Positions 1 through 5,405 of a stretch of 6,653 bases of DNA are shown piece by piece. The stretch comes from Nitrospirota bacterium. Its GTDB lineage: Bacteria; Nitrospinota; Nitrospinia; Nitrospinales; VA-1. A model generated the notes under the pieces. It did not search any database, was not told the DNA's origin, and worked only from the letters and a program-made list of their open reading frames with translations. The stretch spans positions 1-6,653 of the forward strand of contig QJWD01000274.1 of NCBI GenBank assembly GCA_003235465.1. The letters are read 5' to 3'. A program made the translations under genes and the position numbers. Within the stretch, counting starts at the first letter, position 1. Every line of letters starts with the position of its first letter.

Positions 1-1
1 A

Positions 2-679
2 ATGGGCAGCCAGGCAGGCGACCCGGATGAACAGCCGGTGCACGATGTCTGCCTGTCGGCCTTTCGCATCGGCCGCTACGAAGTGACGCAGAAAAATTTT
101 CAGGTGATGATGGGTTTCAACCCGTCGCAACACGTCGGCGGCGATCTGCCGGTGGACAGCGTCACCTGGGGCGGAGCCCGCGATTACTGCCATAAACTTG
201 GCCTGCGCCTGCCGCGTGAGGCGGAGTGGGAATTTGCCGCGCGCGGCGGCGCCGCCTCGGAGTTCTACTGGGGCGAGAGCGTCTCGGGGAGCGAGGGCAA
301 TTTCTGCGACAGCGCCTGCGACCTCAATATCCGCGAAGCCGGGGCCACCGACGGCTTCAAGCACACCGCGCCCGTCGGCTCTTTTCCGCCGAACCCCTAC
401 GGCTTGTTCGACATGGCGGGCAACGTCAGCGAATGGGTGCAAGACTGGATGGAGGAAGGCTATTACCGGCAAAGCCCACGCGACAACCCGCCCGGCCCGC
501 GCGCCGACCTCGACGCCTGCCGGGGCGAGGCCTGCCTCGGCTCCTTCTCCATCACGCAGAAGGTGTACCGTGGCGGCTCCTGGAACCAGCAAGCCGGGGA
601 AATGCGCTCCGCCAACCGGCGCGACGCGCACATCCAGCTTCGGCCCGAGGGCACCGGCTTTCGCTGCGCGGGCGATTGA
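2..679 (+). CDS. SUMF1/FGE-fold (formylglycine-generating-enzyme-like) protein, 5' end missing
   Basis: This is the C-terminal 225 residues of a protein that begins before the window; the first visible Met lies in the family's usual 'MGS...DE.PVH.V' entry motif and is unlikely to be the start. Visible family motifs in order are FRIGRYEVTQ (21-30), PVDSVTW (50-56), LRLPREAEWEFAARGG (68-83), NPYGLFDMAGNVSEWV (131-146), VYRGGSW (188-194) and GFRCA (219-223), so the fold is complete on the C-terminal side. True formylglycine-generating enzymes carry two copper-binding cysteines just after GGS(W/Y); here those positions are Gln196 and Met201, so sulfatase activation is unlikely. Cysteine pairs C102/C106 and C173/C178 could form disulfides, which would suit an exported protein, but the N-terminus needed to see a signal peptide is outside the window. 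Members without the cysteines serve varied, mostly unknown roles. It is convergent with the HAD gene, with one base between the stop codons. Confidence 0.9.
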   Translation: MGSQAGDPDEQPVHDVCLSAFRIGRYEVTQKNFQVMMGFNPSQHVGGDLPVDSVTWGGARDYCHKLGLRLPREAEWEFAARGGAASEFYWGESVSGSEGNFCDSACDLNIREAGATDGFKHTAPVGSFPPNPYGLFDMAGNVSEWVQDWMEEGYYRQSPRDNPPGPRADLDACRGEACLGSFSITQKVYRGGSWNQQAGEMRSANRRDAHIQLRPEGTGFRCAGD

Positions 680-688
680 CTTAAGTCA
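677..688. repeat. 12-bp perfect palindrome across two convergent stop codons
   Basis: TGACTTAAGTCA is its own reverse complement. It contains the TGA stop of the SUMF1-fold gene (677-679) and the TAA stop of the HAD gene (681-683, read on the minus strand). No T-tract follows on either strand, so it is not a standard intrinsic terminator. Confidence 0.6.
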
Positions 689-1337
689 CATAGCGCGTGA
701 GATCGGAAAACGATTCGAGCAGGGCGTCGGGGCGCTCTTTCGCCAGCGCTTCGCGGGAGGCGTTGCCGTAGCAGACGGCCAGGGTGGCGACGTCGGCGGC
801 GCGGCCGGTGGCGATGTCCACCGGGCTGTCGCCCACCATCACCGTTTCAGCGGCGGATGCGCCCAAACGGCCCATGATGAGGTTGATCCCCTCCGGGTCG
901 GGCTTGGGCGCGTTGACGGTGTCGCCGCCGACGACCATCTGGAACGGTTCCTGAAAATCGAGCCGGGCGAGAATGGCGTGGACGAAATCCTCCGGCTTGT
1001 TGGAGCAGATCGCCTGCCGCAGGCCTGAAAACCCGCCAACGGTTTCGCGCACGCCGGGGTAGAGGCGCGTGTGCTTGATGAGGTGGCGGCCGTAATGGCC
1101 GCGGAAGATCTCTACCGCGCGGGGAATATCCCCCTCGCCGCCCAAGGCCTGGGTCAGGAGCATCACCACGCCCCGGCCGACACAGCGGCTGACCTCGCTT
1201 AAGGAGAGTTGCTTTCGGCCCAGTTCCCCGAGAGTCAGGTTGAGGGCGAAGGCGATGTCCTCCAGCGTGTCCACCAGCGTGCCGTCGAAATCGTAGACGA
1301 TGAGGGAAACCTTCTTCAGCGTCGGACCCCGGGTCAA
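681..1337 (-). CDS. gph: HAD-family phosphatase, phosphoglycolate phosphatase-like
   Basis: A 218-residue HAD-superfamily hydrolase with all four motifs: motif I DFDGT (16-20, nucleophile Asp16 and Asp18), motif II SNK (112-114, Ser112), motif III KPDP (145-148, Lys145) and motif IV GDSPVD (169-174, Asp170 and Asp174). The helical region between motif I and LYPGVRET (92-99) fits a C1 cap. Length and the LYPGVRE, GGDTV and KPDPEG blocks match Gph-type enzymes, which hydrolyse 2-phosphoglycolate in the cytoplasm. Related C1-cap phosphatases act on other small phosphate esters, so the substrate is inferred. The start is TTG; an in-frame stop lies just upstream, no ATG or GTG offers a better N-terminus, and no Shine-Dalgarno precedes it. 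It starts 10 bp after the lipoprotein stop on the same strand, so translation is probably coupled to that gene. Confidence 0.9.
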   Translation of the reverse strand: MTRGPTLKKVSLIVYDFDGTLVDTLEDIAFALNLTLGELGRKQLSLSEVSRCVGRGVVMLLTQALGGEGDIPRAVEIFRGHYGRHLIKHTRLYPGVRETVGGFSGLRQAICSNKPEDFVHAILARLDFQEPFQMVVGGDTVNAPKPDPEGINLIMGRLGASAAETVMVGDSPVDIATGRAADVATLAVCYGNASREALAKERPDALLESFSDLTRYVT

Positions 1338-1347
1338 GGGAGGCGGA

Positions 1348-1659
1348 CTATTCGGACAGGCTCGAGGTGTAGCGGTAGGCCTTCACCACCTGGTTGTTGT
1401 CGAACAGGATGACCAGGTCCTTGGATTCGGGCTCGCCCACCACCTTGTACTTGTCGAACTGGTACGTCCACATGGTGTGGCCGTTTTCATTGCCTTCCTT
1501 GAAGGGAACGCCGAACCAGTCCAGCACTTCGGCCTGCGTGGTCTTGTTGTTCTGAATGTTTTTCACCCGCGAGCTGTCGAAATTCTTGCCCACGGTCCCG
1601 CAACCGATTGCAAATACCATTAAAAGGGCGGCCACAAGAATGAAGCGTGAGTATTTCAT
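1348..1659 (-). CDS. Small outer-membrane lipoprotein with BamE/SmpA-OmlA-like domain
   Basis: A 103-residue protein with a lipoprotein signal peptide: basic n-region (Lys2, Arg5), hydrophobic stretch about 6-18, and lipobox A-I-G-C ending at Cys20. Residue 21 is Gly, not Asp, so sorting to the outer membrane is expected. The mature part has the BamE-like pattern: a VKNIQNNKTTQAEVLDWFG segment (32-50), in which a helix is followed by the 'G.P' turn, then W64-Y66 and a strand-rich end (LVILFDNNQVVKAYRY, 82-97). BamE proteins support the beta-barrel assembly machinery, but the same fold occurs in lipoproteins of unknown role, so the function is only suggested. The ATG start is supported by AAGGAG five bases upstream (1665-1670). 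It is probably the first gene of a two-gene unit with the HAD phosphatase downstream. Confidence 0.87.
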   Translation of the reverse strand: MKYSRFILVAALLMVFAIGCGTVGKNFDSSRVKNIQNNKTTQAEVLDWFGVPFKEGNENGHTMWTYQFDKYKVVGEPESKDLVILFDNNQVVKAYRYTSSLSE

Positions 1660-1704
1660 AATCTCTCCTTCCCCCCTTGAGTTGATCTTGATTTATTGAA
1701 TGAA

Positions 1705-1722
1705 TTGAGAATGAACTCTCAA
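1705..1722 (-). repeat. Inverted repeat in the lipoprotein leader
   Basis: TTGAGA and TCTCAA form a perfect 6-bp inverted repeat around a 6-nt spacer, about 45 bp upstream of the lipoprotein ATG and downstream of the candidate promoter. On the minus strand TTCATTC occurs in its spacer and again 11 nt further on. It could be an operator or a weak leader hairpin; nothing visible decides which. Confidence 0.4.
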
Positions 1723-1747
1723 GAAAAAAGCGTGTTCGGTGCAGTGA

Positions 1748-1775
1748 ATGCTAGTGTACCAAATTCGCCTGGCAA
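1748..1775 (-). promoter_or_regulatory. Candidate sigma-70-type promoter for the lipoprotein-HAD unit
   Basis: On the minus strand TTGCCA (1770-1775, five of six matches to the -35 consensus) is separated by 16 bp from TAGCAT (1748-1753, four of six matches to the -10, including the first two bases and the last). It lies in the AT-richer gap upstream of the lipoprotein gene and would give a leader of roughly 80 nt. Motif match only; no other evidence. Confidence 0.4.
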
Positions 1776-1807
1776 AGTATAACCCTAACCTTTTCTGAAA
1801 CCTAAAC

Positions 1808-1823
1808 GTTCGCCAGGGCGAAC
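1808..1823 (-). terminator. Hairpin downstream of the kinase gene, possible weak terminator
   Basis: GTTCGCC and GGCGAAC form a perfect 7-bp inverted repeat around two bases (in practice a 6-bp stem with a four-base loop). On the minus strand it is followed by GTTTAGGTTT, which is moderately T-rich but not a clean tract. It lies about 70 bp after the kinase stop codon and before the candidate lipoprotein promoter, a sensible place to end the kinase transcript. Confidence 0.35.
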
Positions 1824-1875
1824 CCGCAGGCCTTTTAAGGGAGGGGCATCCAACTATTAAGGGCAGCGCCATCAT

Positions 1876-1890
1876 CCGCCGAAGAGGCGG
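1876..1890 (-). repeat. Hairpin just after the kinase stop codon
   Basis: CCGCC and GGCGG form a 5-bp GC stem with a five-base loop, beginning five bases after the kinase TAA on the minus strand. No T-tract follows on that strand, so a role in protecting the mRNA 3' end is more likely than intrinsic termination. Confidence 0.35.
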
Positions 1891-1895
1891 CCGGG

Positions 1896-2906
1896 TTATT
1901 TTTTTCCGCGCGCCCGGAACGCGGCGAAAATATCCGCCACCCGCGTGTGCGAGTGCACCGGCATGCGCGCCCCCAGGTGGGTGACCACCTGCGCGGCGCA
2001 GTAGGAACCGATGATGGCCGCTTCCTCGAGGCTGTGGTTTCGGCTGAGCCCGTACAGAACCCCGGCGGCGAACAGGTCGCCCGCGCCGGTGGTGTCCACC
2101 GGGCGGACGGGAAACACCTCGGTAACGACCTTCTCGCCGCCGCCGTTGGCCGCCCACGAACCGCGCGCGCCGAGCGTCAGGAACACCGTGTCGCTCATCG
2201 CCTTCAGTTCCCGAAACGCCGCCTCGAGGTTGTCGCTCCCGGCCATGGCGCGCGCTTCCGCCTCGTTGCAGAACAGGATGTCGGCGTTCCAGCGGATGAA
2301 CTCGACCAGGCTGTCCTTACCGGAGTTCACCACGAACGCGTCGCTCAGGGTGATGGCGACGGGAATGCCGTTTTTCTTCGCCGCCTCGGCAAGCCGCATG
2401 GCGGCGGCGCGGGTTTCCTCGCCGGTCCACAGGTAGCCTTCGATGTAGACCATGGCCACGCGGTCGAGCAGCGCCTCGTCCACATTCTCGGGGTGCAGCG
2501 AGGACGAGACGCCGAGGTGCGTGAGCATGGTGCGCTCGCTGTCCGGGGTGACGAGCACCAGGCAGGTCCCGGTTCCCGCGGGCTCCGCGCCGGGGCCGGA
2601 AAAACCGACGCCGCAGAGTTTCATGTCGTCGGTGTAGTGGCGGCCGAACGCATCGTTGGCGACGCGGCCGAAATAGTAGGCGCTTCCGCCCAGCACGCTG
2701 AAGCCGTGCAGGGTGTTGGCGGCCGAGCCGCCGGAGGACACCTTGCGCGGATGATCCTTCAGCATGTTAAGCACCCGCTCCTGGTCTTCATGCGAGAACA
2801 GGGCCATGCCGCCCTTGGTGAGGCGGTTTTGCTCGATGAACGCATCCTCGACCAGCACTTCGATATCCACCAGGGCGTTGCCGATGCCGACCAAATCAAA
2901 ATTCAT
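1896..2906 (-). CDS. PfkB-family carbohydrate/nucleoside kinase, adenosine kinase type
   Basis: A full-length 336-residue ribokinase-fold (PfkB) kinase. The N-terminus has the GIGNALVDIE block (7-16) that begins the Rossmann-like domain and the substrate site. The first signature, GGSAANT, is at 59-65; NEAEA (214-218) and the LTLGARGS strand-turn (243-250) border the nucleotide site; the second signature, DTTGAGD (271-277), provides the anion hole and the catalytic base Asp277. The blocks LTKGGMALF (29-37), RTMLTHLGVS (125-134) and YIEGYLWTG (154-162) match proteins annotated as bacterial adenosine kinase, which phosphorylate adenosine to AMP in purine salvage. Relatives in the superfamily act on ribose, fructose or inosine, so substrate assignment is by family resemblance. 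The ATG start has GGGAGG at 2911-2916, four bases upstream. It is divergent from dacB and is followed on its own strand, after 236 bp, by the lipoprotein gene. Confidence 0.92.
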   Translation of the reverse strand: MNFDLVGIGNALVDIEVLVEDAFIEQNRLTKGGMALFSHEDQERVLNMLKDHPRKVSSGGSAANTLHGFSVLGGSAYYFGRVANDAFGRHYTDDMKLCGVGFSGPGAEPAGTGTCLVLVTPDSERTMLTHLGVSSSLHPENVDEALLDRVAMVYIEGYLWTGEETRAAAMRLAEAAKKNGIPVAITLSDAFVVNSGKDSLVEFIRWNADILFCNEAEARAMAGSDNLEAAFRELKAMSDTVFLTLGARGSWAANGGGEKVVTEVFPVRPVDTTGAGDLFAAGVLYGLSRNHSLEEAAIIGSYCAAQVVTHLGARMPVHSHTRVADIFAAFRARGKK

Positions 2907-2992
2907 AAACCCTCCCTAATGCGATTTGCAAACAGGAACCTCCGCTTTCTTTATCGGCGTGGGCCACCTTCACCTGACGGCCTTCCGCTCCC

Positions 2993-3025
2993 GGCCCGGC
3001 GTTTAAGGGTACCTTAAAACCGGCC
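2993..3025. repeat. Long imperfect inverted repeat between the divergent kinase and dacB genes
   Basis: The core is TTTAAGG-GTA-CCTTAAA (3002-3018), a perfect 7-bp inverted repeat. It is flanked by GGCC(C)GG (2993-2999) and CCGGCC (3020-3025), which also pair, with a small CG/A internal loop and one bulged C. No T-tract follows on either strand. It sits about 75-105 bp upstream of the preferred dacB start and about 85-120 bp upstream of the kinase start, so it could be an operator or leader hairpin for either gene. Confidence 0.5.
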
Positions 3026-3059
3026 TGCCTGTCCATACGAGCGGCCGACGATGGCGATT

Positions 3060-3087
3060 GGCGTTTGCAACGCCCGCCGTTCGGCGG
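3060..3087 (+). repeat. Two abutting hairpins immediately upstream of the preferred dacB start
   Basis: GGCGTT-TGC-AACGCC (3060-3074) and CCGCCG-TT-CGGCGG (3074-3087) are two perfect 6-bp inverted repeats sharing one base. They end 11 nt before the ATG at 3099 and are followed by an AAAATTTT palindrome. If dacB starts at 3099 they form a structured mRNA leader in which the only purine-rich stretch near the start (GGCGG) is paired. If it starts at 3051 they are codons 4-13. Confidence 0.45.
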
Positions 3088-3098
3088 TAAAATTTTCC

Positions 3099-4562
3099 AT
3101 GGCACTTTTTCCGCGCCGTGGGCTGGCTGTCGCCCTGGCCCTCGTCATTGCACTTACAACCGCTACCCGGCCGGCCCAGGCGGAGGTCGAAGCCTTCACC
3201 GCCGCCGTCGATCAAATTCTCGCAAGCTCCTGCCTGGAGAAGGGACGCTACGGCATCGAGATTTATTCGCTCGACCGGCGGGAAACGCTGTACGCGGTGG
3301 AGGAGCATACCCTCTTCATCCCCGCGTCGAACCTGAAGCTCCTCACCACTGCCGTCGCCCTGATGACCCTCGGGCCCGACTACCGCTACCCCACGCACAT
3401 TTACGCCACCGGCCCCATCGAGGACGGGGTGCTGAAGGGCGACCTGTACATCAAGGGATTCGGCGACCCCAAATTCGTCACCGAGCAGATGTGGCTCCTG
3501 ACCAGCGGCCTCGCCGCCCTGCCGCTGAAGCGGGTCACCGGCAACATCTACGCCGACGACACGTTTTTCGACCGCGAAAAACGCCTGGACACCTGGGGCA
3601 AGGCGAGCAACACCGCCGCCTACAACGCGCCGCTCGGGGCGCTGTCGTTCAACTTCAACACGGTGACCGCCTTCGTGTCTCCCGGCAAGGCGGCCGGCGA
3701 GCCGGCCCGGGTGGTGCTGGAACCCGCCACCGAGTTCACCACCATCGCCAACAAAGCGATGACGGTGGCAAAGGGCGGACCCAACCGCCTGATCGTCAAC
3801 CGCCTGGACCGCGGCGACATCAACGAGATCTCCGTGTTGGGCACCCTTGCCGAAGGCCACCCGCGCGAGGACTACTTCCTCAACATCACCGATCCGGCGC
3901 GCTACGCGGTGACAGTGTTCAGGAAGTACCTCGGCCACGCCGGCATCGAGGTGAGCGGCGAAACGGCGGTAAAGTCGGTGCCGAAGGGCGCGGCGCTCGT
4001 CTGGGTGCACAAATCCGAACCCCTGGCGCTTGCGCTCCGCGGGCTCAACAAGTTCAGCAACAATTTCGTCGCCGAACAGATCGTCAAAACCCTGGGGGCG
4101 CTCAACCACGGCCAGCCGGGCACCACCGAAAAGGGCCTCAGGGTGATGGCGGAATACCTGGAGAAGCTCGGTTTCAAGCCGGGCGCGTTCACGGTGCTCG
4201 ACGGCTCCGGGTTGTCGCGCGGCAACCGGCTTTCGGCGCACCAGATCGTGCGCACCTTGAGGCAGGTGAGGGAAAACCTGGGCCTCTACCCGGAGTTCAT
4301 CTCCGCGCTCGGGGTCATGGGGGTGGACGGGAACGTCAAAAAACGCATGAACGGCGAGGCCAACGCCCCGCGCGCGCGGGTGAAGACGGGAACGCTGAAG
4401 GGCGTGAGCGCGCTTTCAGGATATTTTCAGTCCGAGGAAGGCGAGCTGTTCGCCTTTTCCATTTTACTGAATGACTTTCTCTGCGCCAATGGCAAGGCGC
4501 TTGCGATTGAGGACAGAATCGTCCGCGAGGGGCTGAGGTTCAGGAGAACGAGCAAGCCTTAG
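3099..4562 (+). CDS. dacB: D-alanyl-D-alanine carboxypeptidase/endopeptidase, PBP4 (DacB), peptidase family S13
   Basis: A 487-residue penicillin-binding protein that trims and cleaves peptidoglycan cross-links in the periplasm. The three active-site motifs are present: Ser77-x-x-Lys80 (in PASNLK), Ser320-Asn-Asn322 and Lys429-Thr-Gly431, plus DGSGLSR (368-374). The Ser77-to-Ser320 distance of 243 residues is almost that of E. coli PBP4 (Ser62 to Ser306), so the large domain inserted between the first two motifs is present. I prefer the ATG at 3099: it gives a classical 28-residue signal peptide (PRR, hydrophobic core, AQA cleavage site before Glu29). The in-frame ATG at 3051 would add 16 residues in front and make an unusually long n-region. 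Neither start has a good Shine-Dalgarno, and the leader is strongly folded. The gene stands alone on its strand and converges on the 249-residue gene with 16 bp between stops and no terminator seen. Confidence 0.93.
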   Translation: MALFPRRGLAVALALVIALTTATRPAQAEVEAFTAAVDQILASSCLEKGRYGIEIYSLDRRETLYAVEEHTLFIPASNLKLLTTAVALMTLGPDYRYPTHIYATGPIEDGVLKGDLYIKGFGDPKFVTEQMWLLTSGLAALPLKRVTGNIYADDTFFDREKRLDTWGKASNTAAYNAPLGALSFNFNTVTAFVSPGKAAGEPARVVLEPATEFTTIANKAMTVAKGGPNRLIVNRLDRGDINEISVLGTLAEGHPREDYFLNITDPARYAVTVFRKYLGHAGIEVSGETAVKSVPKGAALVWVHKSEPLALALRGLNKFSNNFVAEQIVKTLGALNHGQPGTTEKGLRVMAEYLEKLGFKPGAFTVLDGSGLSRGNRLSAHQIVRTLRQVRENLGLYPEFISALGVMGVDGNVKKRMNGEANAPRARVKTGTLKGVSALSGYFQSEEGELFAFSILLNDFLCANGKALAIEDRIVREGLRFRRTSKP

Positions 4563-4578
4563 CCCGACCTCCCCGGCT

Positions 4579-5328
4579 TTAGCGGTCGCCGAACACCTTC
4601 CGGTTTTCCTTGCGGTCTTCCTCGAGAATTTTATTCCAGTCGCGCTTCTGGTAGGGCGCATCCAGGTAATCCGAATAGATGGTCTTGGCCAGTTCGATGC
4701 GGTCGACCCCTTCCGGCGCCACCTGAATGTCGAGCTGCGCCAGCGCCATGTCGAAATCCCTGTCGAGCAGCGAGGCCGAATCCATGCCCGCTTCCTTGAG
4801 GGCCTGGCGGATGGTCGCCGGGTCCTTGCCGAAGCGCTGCGCGACATCGTTGATATTGGACGGCCGGTACTCCTTGTTGGGCGCGATGCCCAGGTGGTAG
4901 GCGCAGAACAGTTCGAACGGGTCGAGATCGCCGGTCAACGGCTTTTCCCGGTCGGTCACCGGCGGCTGGCTGGCGCGGCTTTCAGGGCGCGGCTGGTTGT
5001 CTCCGCCGGTCCTCGCCGGGCCTCGGTTGCCATAGCCGTTTGGCCGCTCGCCGCCCGGGCGCGATGGATTCCGGTGCCGGTCCTGACCCTTTCCCTGCGG
5101 GCCGGTTTTCTTGACCGCGCCTTCGTTTTTCTTGCGGCTTAAAATAGGCAGGTGCGAGGTGAGCGTCTGCGGGCTGGACGTCATCCACTGCTGAACCGCC
5201 TGGTTGTTCACCCGCGGGTTCGGACGGCCTTTTCTCCTGGTGTCCGTTCTTTGGGCGTCGTTCTGTTGCCGGCGTCCTTGTTGATCCCCCCGGTTCGGGG
5301 GACGCTTTGAATAGCCTTGCTTCTTCAA
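4579..5328 (-). CDS. Uncharacterised protein: basic disordered N-terminal half plus helix-turn-helix-like C-terminal domain
   Basis: I do not recognise a named family. Residues 1-130 are rich in Arg, Lys, Gln, Asn, Pro and Gly and poor in hydrophobics, as in disordered nucleic-acid-binding tails. One less charged island, NNQAVQQWMTSSPQTLTSHL (41-60) continuing to PILS (61-64), may be a short binding element. Residues 134-249 look folded: DLDPFELFCAYHLGI (135-149), a helix-turn-helix-like stretch (158-183: NINDVAQRFG, then DPATIRQALKEAGMD), an acidic helical part and a charged C-terminus. There is no signal peptide or membrane segment. The start is TTG, with AAGGA eight bases upstream and an in-frame stop just before it. 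It lies 77 bp downstream of pepF on the same strand and may share its transcript. A cytoplasmic DNA- or RNA-binding role is inference. The folded domain uses codons like its neighbours, supporting a real gene. Confidence 0.8.
   Translation of the reverse strand: MKKQGYSKRPPNRGDQQGRRQQNDAQRTDTRRKGRPNPRVNNQAVQQWMTSSPQTLTSHLPILSRKKNEGAVKKTGPQGKGQDRHRNPSRPGGERPNGYGNRGPARTGGDNQPRPESRASQPPVTDREKPLTGDLDPFELFCAYHLGIAPNKEYRPSNINDVAQRFGKDPATIRQALKEAGMDSASLLDRDFDMALAQLDIQVAPEGVDRIELAKTIYSDYLDAPYQKRDWNKILEEDRKENRKVFGDR
5287..5301 (-). repeat. GC hairpin inside the first codons of the 249-residue gene
   Basis: CCCCCG and CGGGGG form a perfect 6-bp stem with a three-base loop, covering about codons 10-14 and starting 27 nt after the first base of the TTG start codon. 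It could affect how efficiently the weak start is used. Confidence 0.4.
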
Positions 5329-5336
5329 AATAGAAT

Positions 5337-5341
5337 TCCTT
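5337..5341 (-). promoter_or_regulatory. Ribosome binding site that fixes a TTG start
   Basis: AAGGA on the minus strand lies eight bases before the TTG at 5326-5328. An in-frame TAA overlaps this element, so the frame cannot extend further upstream and TTG is the best-supported start. Confidence 0.6.
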
Positions 5342-5366
5342 TAAAACAATGGTTGGTATTTCAGCC

Positions 5367-5402
5367 GCCGGGCAAGGCCCGGCAACCCCGGCTGACGGGG
5401 TT
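5367..5402 (-). repeat. Two tandem GC hairpins between pepF and the 249-residue gene
   Basis: GCCGGGC-AAG-GCCCGGC (5367-5383) and AACCCCG-GCTGA-CGGGGTT (5384-5402) are both perfect 7-bp inverted repeats and abut with no spacer. On the minus strand they begin three bases after the pepF stop codon. No T-tract follows directly (GGCTGAAATACC comes next; TTTT is about 20 bp further on), so this is a poor intrinsic terminator. It could be a partial terminator, a processing site or a 3'-end stabiliser that sets the ratio of the two genes. Confidence 0.55.
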
Positions 5403-5405
5403 GAT

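Noticed and set aside
198..1028. Plus-strand open frame running through the end of the SUMF1-fold gene into the HAD gene.
   Set aside because: Its codons are out of phase with the clear SUMF1 motifs and antisense to the HAD motifs. The Ala/Arg/Pro-rich product has no family signature.
1693..1875. Possible 60-codon small gene (minus strand) in the kinase-lipoprotein gap.
   Set aside because: There is no properly spaced ribosome site before its tandem ATGs. It runs through the terminator-like hairpin and the candidate promoter, and its sequence shows no signal peptide or family pattern.
1876..1905. GC hairpin followed by a run of seven T on the plus strand, resembling an intrinsic terminator.
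   Set aside because: No plus-strand gene ends there, the T-run is the AAA-rich end of the kinase gene on the other strand, and eight bases separate the stem from the run. At most it could stop antisense read-through.
2926..2954. TTGCAA-N17-CTTTAT as a promoter for dacB.
   Set aside because: It has only four and three matches to the sigma-70 boxes, close to chance, so it is not reported as a feature.
1947..3017. Plus-strand open frame of 356 codons opposite the kinase gene.
   Set aside because: It is antisense to a gene with both PfkB signatures. Composition is typical of a GC-driven open antisense frame and no domain is recognisable.
3003..4241. Long minus-strand open frame opposite dacB (about 412 codons).
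   Set aside because: The frame lies fully inside a gene with complete PBP4 motifs. Its product is His/Arg/Gly/Val-rich with no recognisable family, as expected for the antisense of high-GC coding DNA.
3065..4474. Long plus-strand frame overlapping dacB in another phase.
   Set aside because: It encodes an Arg/Pro/Gly-rich, low-complexity product without motifs. It is a frame-shadow of dacB.
4554..4579. AAGCC...GGCTT inverted repeat at the convergent dacB/249-residue gene junction as a shared terminator.
   Set aside because: The arms are only five bases long with a 16-base loop, and no T-tract of useful length follows on either strand.
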